Shown: positions 19,530 to 31,524 of the stretch, piece after piece
Numbering within the stretch: position 1 is the first letter of the stretch
Layout: every line of letters begins with the position of its first letter
NCBI RefSeq assembly: GCF_052857255.1
Contig: NC_135507.1
Span: 74,059,330 to 74,123,329 of the forward strand
Origin: Amblyomma americanum
Lineage: Eukaryota > Arthropoda > Arachnida > Ixodida > Ixodidae
Reading direction: 5' to 3'
DNA: 64,000 nt
Translations under genes and position numbers: made by a program
The notes under the pieces: generated by a model
Seen by the model: the letters and a program-made list of their open reading frames with translations, nothing else
The model's database searches: none
Told to the model about the DNA's origin: nothing

Positions 19530-20565
19530 ACACCGATAGCTCTGTCAGGGAGTTTCTCTGGAGTAAACGCCGTCGCTGCGGTAGTATGTCGCAGCCAAAA
19601 ACTCCCCTTAAAGGCAAGTTGCCCACGTGGATCTCAGCCATGCCCCTTATTTACTCATTTACACCCGTTAAAGGAAATAAAAATCAACTCTCATTGTGCG
19701 TGCGCTAAAGGACAAGTAATCCATTAAGTGGAAAGTAATCCGCAATCCATAAGTAATCCATAATCGAAAGTAATCTATAAGTATAACGGAGGAAGACACA
19801 CAAGGACGCGCACTCGTCCTTTTGCGTATTCCTTAGTCCCAATTTCAGTTCGCGCTGTTTCTAGTTTATGGATTAGCAATTCACGCAAGCTCCTGTTTTA
19901 ACAAGTTAAATATCCCCATCAGGGTGTACTTTTTGGTCCATTGCGGAGCGGGTAATTCCGAGCGTTCATCATGTCGAGGCTAAAATGAATAAGAAAAACA
20001 AGTGCTTCTACGTCTATCTGGCGTTAACAAGGATAACTTAATTAAAGACCCAGCCTACTTTCGACAGCTCAGTCTCAAGGGGACCGAAAATTTGTTCATA
20101 TTAAGGCTATCCTTTTAATCGATGGGGCCAATCTCGCTGTGACTAATAAAACAGCTATTCGAACCAGACTAGGCAGAACAAATGAGAGTCAGGTGGACAG
20201 AGTAAAAAAAGGTCAAAGGGGAGGGCAAACGGAAATCTAGTGCCCACGGGGGTGACAATCAATGAAAAACGGAAGAGAAACAACAAACCACAGCAGGGGG
20301 AACGGTCCCAGCGCGAATCTTCTGATAACCCCTGGAAAAAGATGGGAAGGTATGTACTACATCTGCAGTCTCACGCACTGCATTGGGTTGACTGGAGAAA
20401 CCGTTGTTAGGTGTGCGGTACACGTACTTTTTCCCTGATGAAGTTTCTACTTGGCAATGTTTCGCAGTTGGTACAAGGTATCGAGGTTATCTTTTTTTAG
20501 TGAGCTAGCACGTTTAGTGGCCATTCCTAAACGTGACTTTATGTCTATTTTTCTGTCTGTTTGTC
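19530..20565. other. unique sequence, nothing recognised
   Basis: A small run of 'aagtaatccataa' variants at 19715-19780 is locally repetitive. 'aggaagacacacaaggacgc' near 19790 resembles hairpin-element text but no paired arm was found. Confidence 0.4.
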
Positions 20566-21190
20566 TGAAGCCTGCCCAACGTGTCAGGCGGCAGCTCAAA
20601 TAGTCGTGAGAGGCTGCTCCCGAAGTGCAACCTTGGTTGCAACCCAACCCGAGGAGCCCAAATTCCACCGATGGCAACATGGGCTCCAACCCGACCGCGG
20701 CGGAAGCGTTTCGATGGAGGCGAAACGCAAAGGTGCCCGTGTGCTGTGCGATGTCAATGCACGTTAAAGATCTCGAGTGGTCATAATTATTCCGGAGACC
20801 TCCACTACGACACCTCTCTCTCCCTTTCTTCTCTCAGTCCCTTTTTTATCCCTCCCCTTGTATACGGCGCTGTTCGGGTGTCCGCCGAGATTTGAGACAG
20901 ATACTTCGCCATTTCCTTTCCCAAAAGCCACTTTTCAACACCTGCCATAGAAGGGCAATGGCGCATCGCTTGACCGCTGCACCACGGCGCCGGAAGTTGT
21001 AGGAAGACACCAAGAATTTATGAATGTAGAGAATAACCAATTGGATCCGCATATATGGACATCGCTATCCAAACAATTTCCATCCGTGAACACTAGATCT
21101 GAACACCGGAACCCAAGTGAAAACCTAACTGCTAGCGCATTATAGTTCGCATTTGGCGCAACTATACGCAAATCGACATTTTTTTTCGTG
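20566..21190 (-). repeat. family B repeat, interrupted by a SINE
   Basis: The reverse complement is colinear with 9391-10047 (minus the CCCTTA element there). Its head part is at 20941-21190 and the remainder at 20566-20679. The break holds a SINE flanked by CAACA on both sides. Confidence 0.8.
20680..20935 (+). mobile_element. Ruka-like SINE (long subtype) inserted in family B
   Basis: Begins within the tRNA head at the B-box region ('ctccaacccgaccgcggcgg') and runs through the body to 'agacagatacttcgccattt' and 'cctttcccaaaagcca'. 5' truncated. A direct 5-bp repeat CAACA flanks it (20675-20679 and 20936-20940), and family B sequence continues on both sides. Confidence 0.9.
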
Positions 21191-21895
21191 TACCCTCAGC
21201 GTCATGTCCTCTTTTTTCTTTCAAAAGCGAACGTTTTTTAGTGGGGGAGTAAAAGCTCGGTTTTCCGTTCTGTGATAGCGTTACGCTCCCAGGCGAACCT
21301 CAAGCGACTGTTCTTTTGAAAGGAAACCATCGTAATCCGCTTACTGCGTGCCGACCCCGCTGCTTTCTTTGCCACTATACCTCCTCGCAAGCACTCCGTC
21401 CTTAAAACGTCAGCCGCGCTAACGAAGCGATCGAACCATTTGCATTGTTTCGCAATACCACCCTGTACTGGTGCATAATCTACGATCTGCAACGGTGCGG
21501 GCGGTTCGCTAGGCGGCGTTCCTGTCCGAAAAACCGCGATGTGAGCACTGTCCTCATTCAGACCGGCACGTGACCCGTGGCTTATCTTTAGCGCGATCCG
21601 TGAAGGCCTCATGCAGATGAGGGGGTACGAGCACCTGCGTGTCCGGCATTCCTTCTCCCTTAATTCTTTTCTTTTTTTTGTGTGTGTGTGCCTAAGGTAT
21701 GCCCGGTTCCTTGTCAGCCAAGCTTTTCGTTTCGCCAAAGCACGTAGGCGCAGTCAGCGCGGTCTGACCGCTATTACAGTGTTGCAATGCTGCAATTACG
21801 ATGCTAGCGATTACCGAGGGTCCTTGACTCAGGTGAACGAGTCGGGCTGGCTCCGCTGGGACGTGCAGCCTCAGCCAATGATTAACGAAGTGCAC
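21191..21895. other. unique sequence, unassigned frames
   Basis: A minus-strand frame of 166 codons (21238-21738) has a mixed, basic composition ('KKAAGSARSKRITMVSFQKN') but no motif I recognise. It could be an old transposon remnant or chance. Confidence 0.35.
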
Positions 21896-21899
21896 GTTT

Positions 21900-22025
21900 A
21901 ATTTTAACGCGCTAGCGTTAAATGCCCCGTTACCCAGAAAATCCAGCTTCGGCGTCGGCGTTGGCGTTGTGAGCGAAAAATCACGCAAGCAAGGAAGCAA
22001 GCAAGCGAGCTTGCTTGCTTCCAAA
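21900..22025 (+). repeat. repeat with palindromic 'ttaacgcgctagcgttaa' end
   Basis: 'ttttaacgcgctagcgttaa' is followed by 'cggcgtcggcgttggcgttg' and a small hairpin 'ggaagcaagcaag' / 'cttgcttgcttcc'. The same palindromic end plus 'cgtcggcgtc' text opens the element at 23467-23936, so this is likely a truncated relative. Confidence 0.55.
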
Positions 22026-22500
22026 ACAGCCGCAGTACTTTTTGCTTGAAAAGAATGAAGAAGCCGTGAACTTTCTTTGAGCAATGTTAACTTCTTTATT
22101 TAGACGCGGGGATTCATTTGCACGCTGAAAGCGTTGAAGAGCATGACGTAAGCAGAAGAAGGCTGGCGCACTAGCTGACAGCGACAGCAGGCAGTCAGTT
22201 TTGCAGCATCTGGCGTCAGCGCGTTATCGTATTCTTTGTTAGTAGAATGCGAAATGGCAAAACGAGAAATCAAAAGAAGTTAGTACAATAGGAAATTTTG
22301 CATACTAACCGCTCATAATCAGCAATAAAATACAGAAATGAAAACGCATATTGAGAGAGAGATAGAGTGCTTCGATATGCCAACATGGTTCAATAGCCGA
22401 AAAAAACATCCCGCAATTATCACGAACAAATATTACCCGTAAGAAGTTCCAACACTCTACCCTATGGGTAAAAAGAACTTTATTAGCGAATGCCCGACCC
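22026..22500. other. unique sequence, nothing recognised
   Basis: No repeat or coding motif identified. Confidence 0.4.
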
Positions 22501-22919
<419 letters not shown>

Positions 22920-22990
22920 GACACTTTAAGGCGCTTTGTACGCAATCATGTCCAGCATTCATGGACAAAAGTTTTGAATATTGGAAAACT
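22920..22990 (+). repeat. family F repeat, 5' fragment
   Basis: 'tgtacgcaatcatgtccagc' to 'gaatattggaaaactgtgag' matches the start of family F copies at 30945-31139 (minus), 34790-35155 and 36885-37515. It directly follows a SINE ATT tail, as does the minus-strand copy at 31139. Confidence 0.75.
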
Positions 22991-23042
22991 GTGAGATACT
23001 GAGCTGTTTCCTTTCCCCCAAACCAATTATTATTATTATTAA
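22991..23042 (+). mobile_element. SINE 3' end fragment with ATT tail
   Basis: 'ctgtttcctttcccccaaac' plus 'caattattattatt' is the last 50 bp of the long SINE subtype, with no head or body. It is fused to family F sequence upstream. Confidence 0.75.
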
Positions 23043-23260
23043 TGGCCGCGAAGGGAAATTTTGAGGCTGGACGTTGCTCTGAGGAGGGAGTAAGGCTGCT
23101 CAAAGGTCCTTGTCAAATCGGGTGGTGGAGAAAGCGTGCTTTTCGCTTCTATGATGACACGCTGCATATATGGAATCCAGACATTTTAGCACGCAGGAGG
23201 CATAATGCCCTATTACTCAACCACCACTTCCTTAGAAGTTTGCTGAAACGGTTGAATCCT

Positions 23261-23466
23261 AATTGTTTTTTATGAAAGGAAATGGCGCAATATCTGTCTC
23301 ATATATCGTTGGACACCTGAACCGCGCCTTAAGGGAAGAGATAAATGAGGGAGTGAAAGAAGAAAGAAAAAGAGGTGCTGTAGTGGAGGGCTCCGGAATA
23401 ATTTCGGCCACCTGGGGATCTTTAACGTGCACTGCCATCGCGCAGCACACGGGAGCCTTAGCGTTT
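23261..23466 (-). mobile_element. Ruka-like SINE (long subtype), 3' part of a split copy
   Basis: Minus-strand copy from the tail side ('aaatggcgcaatatctgtct') to 'cacacgggagccttagcgtt'. The head side resumes at 23937 after an inserted repeat. Confidence 0.9.
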
Positions 23467-23936
23467 TAACGCGACAGCGTTAAGGAGCTCGTGTCGCAGA
23501 AAAGCCGGTGTCGTCGGCGTCTTTGACCGTGAGCAAGAAGCGGCGCATCTCGGTGGACACCCGAACCGTGTCGTAAAGGAAGGAATTTTCCTTCCCTTAC
23601 GACGCGGTACGGATGTCCAGCGAGAATTATGAGACAGGCGTCATTTCCTTTCCTTAAGACCAATTTTCATTTCAATTTCATTTCCTTACGGCCCGGTTCG
23701 GGTGTCCACCGAGATTTGTGAGAGAGGTGTCCTTTTCTTTCCTTAAAAAGTTTTATTTTCATTTTCTTTGCCTTACGGCGCGGTTCGGGTGTCCACCAAG
23801 ATGTTTCCTTTCTTTAAATTTTCCGGGCAAGGGGTCGCACCGAATGACGATGGCATTCCGTGGATTCCTTGGCAATGCTAACACGCTGTCGCGTCCTGCT
23901 CTTAAAGGTGAAGCTTAAGTGTCCTACAAATTTTTG
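23467..23936. mobile_element. repeat element built from SINE-tail modules, inserted in a SINE
   Basis: Starts 'aacgcgacagcgttaaggag' and near its end has the inverse 'taacacgctgtcgcgtcc' (23878-23895), suggesting terminal inverted repeats. The interior holds three direct copies of a roughly 80-bp module ('ttacggcgcggttcgggtgt', 'ccaccgagatttgtgagaga', 'tttccttaa') starting near 23596, 23685 and 23770. One inverted copy at about 23550-23585 forms a 37-bp imperfect palindrome with the first. The module equals the 3' part of the long SINE subtype. Flanking SINE halves define the bounds. Confidence 0.7.
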
Positions 23937-23990
23937 CCTTCATAAAAACGCAACCGCCGCGTTGGGGTTTCAACCCGGGAACTCCGGGTC
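23937..23990 (-). mobile_element. Ruka-like SINE, head part of the split copy
   Basis: 'ccttcataaaaacgcaaccg' to 'gggaactccgggtcagt' is the minus-strand SINE head, completing the copy at 23261-23466. Confidence 0.75.
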
Positions 23991-24047
23991 AGTTGCCGGT
24001 TCGAACCCGACCGCGGCGGCGGCGTTTTTATGGACGCAAAACGCTTA
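23991..24047 (+). mobile_element. SINE head fragment in opposite orientation
   Basis: 'ccggttcgaacccgaccgcg' then 'gcgtttttatggacgcaaaa': B-box and linker of the SINE on the plus strand, directly abutting the minus-strand head before it. The two heads form an imperfect palindrome. Confidence 0.7.
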
Positions 24048-24197
24048 ATTACTGTGACCACTTTTACTTCTCCCTGAGTAGTAATTTCCGCAATCAATTT
24101 CTCTGAGTATAACTTGTTGATTTATTCCCTGACTTTTTTCTGCTGTTGTCTCTCCATGTATGCGTTTGTGTATGTGCGTGTGAGTGTGCGCGCGCTT

Positions 24198-24228
<31 letters not shown>

Positions 24229-25104
24229 CATGCGTGTGCGTCTGTGTACGAGTGTGCATGTGTGGAGTAATACAATCATAACTTACCATTTGTGTTGTGT
24301 TTTGTGTGTTGTGTTGTGTTATGGCACATAGGCAGCTAAGACACATAGGCACATGGCACATAGGCAGCATGCGCCAAGCACAAGGAAATTAAAAAGTTTT
24401 TGTTGAAGTTTATAGAAATTTGAAAAGTCGTTGGTGATGTAGAGGATCCGAAACGTTGGTACTGCCTTGTGATCACATATAAACCAAATTTTAGAGATGG
24501 CTATTAGTAGAAGCTTTAAAGAGGGTTGGGTAACCTCGGCAGATATCCTTATAACTTACCATTTATAAAATTTCGCAATTTTTGTCGTATTTCCAACGTG
24601 CAATATATATTATGTCTAGCTCAGTTTAATCCAGGAGTTCGGACAATAATGGAGAAAGTTTCTGACAGCAGCTATAATTACTATCCATGTGACCTCAACC
24701 ATACAGCTGCACGATCCACACTGAGGATCCACAGAGCTGAGGAGATACGTTTTGTTTACAATCATGTGGACTGTGAATTGTGCCGTAATTTTGATTGCAA
24801 AAAAGCCAAGAAACAACATAGCATTACAGCAGCTCCGGCCATAGCTCGAAGCTCTTTGCACGAAAATAGGCGAGCTGTTTCGTCGGCACTTTCCTCCCTA
24901 ACCTCACACTCAGCAACGACATTCCTTTTTTTTACTTTTATCAGCGATCCGTTAGACGTCGTCAGGCCGCGAAGCAAACTCGGACACCAAAATTAGCACC
25001 AACTCTCATCGAGACTCTAATGAGCGTCTTATCTGCACGGTGGTCGCGTGTTGGTGAGTGGGCCCGCCCGCGGTCCTCAACACGTTGGTCGGGTAAGTGG
25101 CCGC
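24048..25104. other. unique sequence with (TG)n tract
   Basis: A TG-rich tract lies at 24165-24265 and the tandem 'tgtgttgtgttttgtgtg' at about 24290-24320. A 156-codon plus frame (24526-24996) contains 'NHVDCELCRNFDCKKAKKQH' but has no recognisable family. It may be chance. Confidence 0.4.
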
Positions 25105-28100
25105 TGCACCCCCCCCCCCCCCCACCCTTATTTCTCCTGTTTTGAGCTCTTTCGAGCGCGTCGCCTCCTTACTTCATAGCTTCCTCCCCCACTCCCCCCC
25201 TCCAATCTTTCTTGCCACTTTGAGTGTCTAGCTCGCTCGCTCACATGCGCGCTCGGTTTCACCCTCTTTCGAGCAAAGACCGGACCGACCCCAATTCATG
25301 GAGGAGGGGTGCGCGTGGGTGAGGAGGAAAGAGATTGAGGGAGGGGAAAAGAGACCGGATGAGTGTGTACAGGGTGTATACATACAGAGGTGCCGGGAGG
25401 AGGGGGAGGAGGAGGAGGCGGAGGAGAGGCTAAGAGAAGTCGTGCTCCTCTTTTGGCCGTCCGAAAAGAGGGGAGGATAGTCGCGTGGCTCCTGTCGAGG
25501 ACCGGTAGACACACGCCGAGAGCGTAAGACCGCCGCGGTGACCGACATCCCCCCCTACAGAAGCCCGGCCTTGGCACCTCGCACGAAGCGCGCTCATAGA
25601 GCGTCAACCGTTACACGCGCGCGGAGGAGTTCACCTCGAGAAGATCCTGCTCAAGTTTCTCGGGGAATGCCATTCGTGCGATGTTCAGCTGCGGTTTCGT
25701 CTTGAACGAAGGGTCTGAGACGAATGTGCGGTGTCTGAAGTGTTTAATCAGTGAGGATTAAGCACGTCAAGGCCTTCGTGCTGTGGTGGCCTTTCTGGAA
25801 ACATCGAATCCTTGAGAGCAGCTGAGCTGAGCTCCCTGGAAGACGCGGCACGTCATCAACGGCTGACACCGACTACTGCATCGAGACACGACTTCGTCAC
25901 TGCTCGCTTAATCGAACGCCCACTGGATGCACTCTTAACACTTCGTTATGCAGCGATAATCGAATCGACGACAGGGATCGGGATCCGGTAGAAGTGTTTG
26001 AAAGTGGTACGGACACGCCCACTTCGCTTGTGACTGCTCAGCAGTGTTTGGCTGAGTAGTGTTCGACAAGCTGCGTCTGAGGATCAATTGCTGCAAGCTG
26101 ACAAGTTATCCCAGGCCGACGTATACGTTTGTCTGTGTGTCCTAGCCAAGGAACGGACAAAAGCCTCTTGACCCCTGGCCTTCACGGGGGTTTGGTAATA
26201 CGCTGGAGTGCTGGAGCGCTTCTTCTCGACACTGCTGTAACCACGCCCTCAGCGAATGAAGTGCAGCGGCTGAACTCTTGACACTTCAGATTGGATTACA
26301 ACGGTCGCGTCAACAGCTGTCAAGTGTCCTCCTCTCGGCAGGTGTTCGGTGTGCGGTGTCAATTTTAATTCTCCCGAGCGTAGTCTCCGTCCGTTCCTGA
26401 ACTCTGAACCGTGACTGCGCCACGACCAGACGCGAGAAAGTTGCGCAAGCAGCCCCTGTGCAACGTCATCCGTCACAAGCGAACCGCGTCGCCGGGTGTC
26501 TTCGCGGCCTTGAACGTAACCGCCGAGGCAGCGCGTACGGCAGGACACGCTCCATCATCGCGTTGATTGTCACCTGGGATTCGAGCGATTGCTTGTGCCG
26601 CTGACGCGTCTGTCGTTCGCTGTGCAACGGACTGCGGGAAAGAGAAAGTTTTAATCAAGTCTCTGCGCAAGTGAGCTGAAAGACTGCATAAGTATCGCGA
26701 CGTCGGTGCAAGTAGCTGTCAAGTAGCAACTGCTAGATCTCCGCTGGGACCTCACGTCAGTACATGTATCGCGGTACTTCGAAAATTTCCTTCCGACGTG
26801 GCGGACTTGACTGTTTTTGAGGACGTTTAGACGAGGAAAACAGGAGGAACGCGGTTCCCTCACCGACAGCTGTGCTCGGGTGTTTTCGTAGTGCGCGAAG
26901 ACATTTGGTGTTTCCTTGTCGTCTTTTTTTTTCTTCATAAATCCACTCAAACTGGGAGTCCTGCCTACACCTTATTACGACGCTTGAAGTCTGAGCTTCT
27001 CGCCGGCTGAAGAATTCTTCGTTTGACCGTATTTTCACCGCTTCACGGCACACTTTACCGTCCTTGGCAACTTGTACCCAGTGCCTACTGATTTTACGGA
27101 GACTTCTGGTGACTTTTGCTGACAAAACTGCGCCCAAGAATGCCTTCTCTGCAACCCCTACACGTCTGCACTCGCCGTCAACCGCTGAATGAGCAAAAAC
27201 CTTCGCCCGACGCCATTCAGACCTTCACCTCAACCGTTCCTAGTTCTGCGACCGGTGTCCAGCAAGCCGCTGGGTTCCCCAACTAGCTCCCGTGAGGAAG
27301 ACTGTGAACTCGACAGAGAACTGCACGCTCCGCATTGTCTCTCTCCGTGGGCGGCCGCGCACCTGCTGAAGTCTCACTGACGCAACCGGTCTCACCGCCG
27401 AGACGAGTTTTACTATCTTTTTTTTCCTCCGTGCCCCGAGGGGCCCCCCAAGAGCATACAGACTACCGCCGCTGTTGCTACTGCACGGCGACGGCAGTGT
27501 TTTATTTTCACTGCTGTACGTGGCATGCGAATCTGAGCAGGTCCCTCGCGTCTCGCGTTTTACTTTGCCGCCGACTGCGGGAGGCCTTTCGCTCCGTGAG
27601 CGGTGACGACGCTGGCTACTCGGCCAACGCGACACTGCCGTGTGCTGGATACGTCTTGTCTCCGCGTCGTGCTCGTTACGTAACACCCCCCCCCCCCCCA
27701 CCCCCTACTCCGAGAAGTGTACTGCTGCCCGCCGGTTTTGGAGCGGGCTTTGCATTCGTTCCTGCTGTGCGGCGCTGACCGAAAAAGTGTTCGCAGAGGA
27801 GTCCGCTGCTTTCGCTTAGAGTGCTCTCAACTGTGCTTTTGTTGGCTCACCTGGAGTGTTGTGTGTCTGTGTGCGCGCTGAAAACGGTAATACCTTGAGC
27901 TGCGCTTTGGGCTCCCGCTTTTAATTGGAGATTGAAGCCGGCACCAGCATCTGCCGAAGAAAACGACAGTGACCGTGGAAACAGCGGCTAGAGACTTCGG
28001 TTCGCAATACGTGTTCGTTTCTCAGCCAGCTCTTCAACTGTGTGCGGGTGCAGCGTTTCCGTGAATGCGGTCGTTTGATTGATTGAGTGCTGTGCTCACG

Positions 28101-28320
28101 GACAGGTCTTCTGTCTTCGGGACGCATATATCGTCGAGGCAACTTTGTGCGCTTCAGAGCTTCCTGGTGCTGGTGTCTTCGGACGTGTTGTGTCGAAAAA
28201 CGGTCACAGAGAGTGTATACCACGTGACACATCCGGAGCGACGCTGCAAAGGTCAGTACTTAAGTTTTTGACGTACTGTTTATTTAGTTCCCGTCTTGTG
28301 CGCTCACGAGCCAGCTGATG
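25105..28320. promoter_or_regulatory. GC-rich, repeat-poor island (candidate promoter / 5' exon region)
   Basis: About 3.2 kb without any SINE, LINE or TIR copy that I can recognise, unusual for this window. It is CpG- and GC-rich, with C runs at 25109-25123 and 27686-27699. It ends abruptly in AT-rich sequence after 28400. Open frames on both strands (27335-27778, 27240-27701, 26757-27137) are long but overlap and have no domain. A possible donor-like 'caaaggtcagt' lies at 28247. Function is inferred only from composition and lack of transposons. Confidence 0.25.
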
Positions 28321-30060
28321 GCGTGAATGGCGCGGCGTTGACATGAGGACGACCGATTTAGTTCGTCTTAGTGTAGACGATCGATTTTGACTTTGAAAGG
28401 TGTTAGTTTTGGGCTTAGTACTTATGGTTAAGGTTTCCGGTACATACTAAAAAAATGATTCTGCGTGCATGTATGCGTTACTGCAGTTACACGAACATGA
28501 AAACTTGTAAAAAAAAAGTAACTCAGTGGTGGCTACTGATCAAGGCCCTTCGACGCTGCTATGCCTATGCGCTACAATTCAGAGCTTTGAGCACCCGTGC
28601 AAAGCGTGTATGACAAGGTTTAACTTCCGGAATAGCTAGCAAATCAAAGGGACCCTTATCCCTCTCTCAATGTGGGAAGTGTTCACATCGCAGTACTCGA
28701 CTTTCCAATTAGACTTTCGAGACAGCTTTGAAAACTCTTTTGGAACACGGCGGATGTCTTGATTTCTGGAAGAGACATTCATGGAATTTCATTCAGGTGG
28801 TCCTGCAAATGCTCCCAGTGACTTCTTTCAACGATCGCAATTGAAAGCTTTGAGTGCGCATCGAGTATATTAAACTAAACAGGGATATGAAATGTTTTCC
28901 GTAATCACACCATTTAAAATGTGCCCTGAGCATATTAAATTTTGTCCGCTCAGTTTTCTAAGCATTTTTTTTTTCAGCGTCGTCTTAGTAAGAGGTGACC
29001 TTTGTGAAGACATCGACAGCTGGTAACGTTCAATAATATAGTATTTTGATTCCGATTTGCAAATCGCTATAGCGTTATATCAACCATCAATCGTTATAGC
29101 AACCATCAGTGACTATCACTTATACGTTATTTGAACATGATTATAACAGTCTGTGGCAATTAAAGATGTGGTGGCGCTACTGTATCGCATAAAAATGACA
29201 CCATGAATAAATTAACCTGCTTACTAAAAGATGACACAAACTAAGAGAACATAGAACAAAGGAATGACTTCAATTAAAAATTGGAGGGCAGCCATACTAA
29301 AAGAAAAAACTGTACAGCAATTTAAAATCATCTGAGTAAAAAAAAATTAGTTTATTTCAGGGGCCCTGTACCATGACAACAGGGAAGAGTTCTGCGCAGA
29401 CCACTTTAACTACAAAAAAATTAAAGAGCTGTAAAGCTTCGCATTGCACTCAGGCGCATGTTGTTGAGTAATTACTCTTTCAATCCAAACACATACTCCA
29501 CACTGAAGAGTCCTAAAACAATGTGAACATCAAAAACAAAAAACAGACCACATGAAGATCCCCACTTGGGTTCAGATAATAACTTTTTTAGGCACCATTT
29601 ATTTATTATTTATTTTTATGGGCTTCAAGAAAGCCCATTCCTTAGCTTTGCAACGGTGGTCAACAGTGATAATTTTTTTACAATCTGTGGCAATATTTGG
29701 AAACTGTAATGTTAAAAACTTAGTATTCAAGAAATCAGCCCTCTATTTATGGTAGAATAATTTTGTGTTTTAAAGATTAGTAATACGAAAGAAAGCCATA
29801 AAAAAGGATACGTAAGTACTGGCGGAAAAAATAAATTAAGCTACGGAACAGTCTGAAAAAAATTGCGAGTTCCACGATGTGCACACGTGCCCAACAATTG
29901 TCCACAAAAAAATTTTTGAACTGGGAAGAGTTTATGAACGTAATCTTCTCATCCACTGTAATATTTCACTATAACAATCAATATATCCGTAGATCTCCCG
30001 TAGGTATGCTAGAATTTTTTTTTCTATTAACAAGGTCAATCATGTTCGGAAACAAATAAA
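28321..30060. other. AT-rich unique sequence
   Basis: Many short A and T runs. A plus-strand frame at 29552-29755 has hydrophobic residues but no motif. It may include the eroded 5' portion of the CR1-like LINE that follows. Confidence 0.4.
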
Positions 30061-30932
30061 TCGCTTCAGCGGTCTTATTTGCCAACATAGGGACACACTT
30101 CCGTCTCAAGTAAAGCTCCTTATTTATCAAGCATTTTTTCCCCATCACTGACATACTGTCTCACAGTTTGGGGAACGACGACTCAGCACAACATATCCAA
30201 ACTAATAACAGCACGAAAGCGGGCAATTAGACTAATGGCAAGCGTATCGTGGCATACCCACACACATCCATACTTCATTAAATTTGGCATTCTAAAGATC
30301 ACTTCTTTGTTTCCTTTCAGATTGCTATCAATGTACAAAACTGCGGTTATTACCAACAATGAAACCACTCTCTCGCTTCTAAAAATATCTCGCTATTCAA
30401 CGGTGTATGATACCCGCTCTCATTTTCCTTGGTTTATTGCCTCTTTGTCGCACCAAATACGGTATGCAATCATTGTCTTTTATTCTTTCAAAATACATGA
30501 CAATTATAGAAAATAACAACATATCGCTAATAGATATCACAGTGAAGAGCCTGAAAACCATTTTGTACCTTTTTGAAGACGTTTAGCTTGAACTTGCTCT
30601 GAACTGTAAATAAGATTATAACGCGGGTAAATTCTGCTTATGTTGTACACTTGGATGATGAAGTGCTTTTGTTTTGTAGCATTTACATTGCTTTTTGTTT
30701 TGATTGTGATGCTAAATGTTGAACTGTTGTATTTAATTGATGTTGATACTTTAGTTTTTGTTTCGACTGCCTCACCTGTAGCTGTCTGGTGAAAAACTGA
30801 GGCAATACGCTGCCTCGGAAATGTGGGCGTAGGGTGCCTCTCAAGCTGCATTCGAGCAGCTTTTTTACCTGCGTCCTCTCTCTCCCAATGATACCTTTAC
30901 CAATAAGAGCGAGAAATAAACTTCAACTTCAA
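30061..30932 (+). mobile_element. CR1/Jockey-like LINE 3' portion with (TTCAAC)n tail
   Basis: A broken RT C-terminal region followed by a roughly 400-bp 3' UTR that ends 'gcgagaaataaacttcaact' and 'tcaac', an AATAAA signal with a TTCAAC microsatellite tail. 5' truncated and frameshifted. Confidence 0.75.
30110..30440 (+). pseudogene. LINE RT C-terminal remnant, frameshifted
   Basis: In one frame 'RAIRLMASVSWHTHTHPYFI' would follow a Lys codon, continuing as 'KFGILKITSLFPFRLLSMYK'. This is the thumb-like segment after the RT active site in CR1/Jockey-type elements (pattern KRAIR.I....H T.P.F...ILK..DL). The upstream segment (VKLLIYQAFF, then SLTYCLTVWG-like) is in a different frame, so at least one frameshift is present. 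Not functional. Confidence 0.7.
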
Positions 30933-30944
30933 CATAATTGATAT

Positions 30945-31138
30945 CGTCAAAAGCGTTCCCCTTTGGTTTTGTATGGAAGTCTTCCCAGCTCTATGCGTGA
31001 GATGGAAAAGCCTTAAAAGAAATATAATGCTACACATAGGAAGAATGGACCACTGTCTTCAATATTTTCATAACAGTACCTCACAGTTTTCCAATATTCA
31101 AGATTTTTGTCCGTGAATTCTGGACATGATTGCGTACA

Positions 31139-31139
<1 letters not shown>
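30945..31139 (-). repeat. family F repeat, joined to a SINE tail
   Basis: The reverse complement begins 'tgtacgcaatcatgtccaga' right after the ATT tail of the neighbouring SINE. It continues 'tactgttatgaaaatattga' and 'aaaccaaaggggaacgcttt', as in the other F copies. Confidence 0.8.
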
Positions 31140-31222
<83 letters not shown>

Positions 31223-31524
31223 TGGTTTTTGGGGAAAGTAAATGGCGCAGTATCTGTCTCATATATCGTTGGACACCTGAACCGCGCCGTAAGGGAAGGA
31301 GTAAAGGAGGGAGGGAAAGAGAAAGGAAGAAAGAGGTGCCGTAGTGGAGGGCTCCGGAATAATTTCGACCACCTGGGGATCTTTAACGTGCACTGACATC
31401 GCACAGCACACGGGCGTCTTAGCGTTTTTCCTCCATAAAAACGCAGCTGCCGCGGCCGTGTTCGAACCCGGGAACTCCGGATCAGTAGCCGAGCGCCCTA
31501 CCCACTGAGCCACCGCGGCGGGTT
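31140..31524 (-). mobile_element. Ruka-like SINE (long subtype), full length
   Basis: Minus-strand copy. Tail (AAT)n at 31140-31221, 'aaatggcgcagtatctgtct', body, B-box (complement 'ggttcgaacacggcc' region) and A-box complement 'ccactgagccaccgcggcgg' at 31501-31520. Confidence 0.95.

Noticed and set aside
24526..24996. 156-codon plus-strand frame with two Cys pairs
   Set aside because: The 'CELCRNFDC' spacing is suggestive, but there are no neighbouring zinc-binding residues in a known pattern and no homology I can name.
27240..27778. Overlapping 153- and 147-codon frames on opposite strands as genes
   Set aside because: GC-rich sequence gives long frames on both strands. They are Pro/Arg/Ser-rich with no motif, and one spans a C run.
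28247..28260. Splice donor at the end of the GC-rich island
   Set aside because: 'aaaggtcagt' deviates from the usual GTRAGT and no exon is established upstream. Kept only as a remark.
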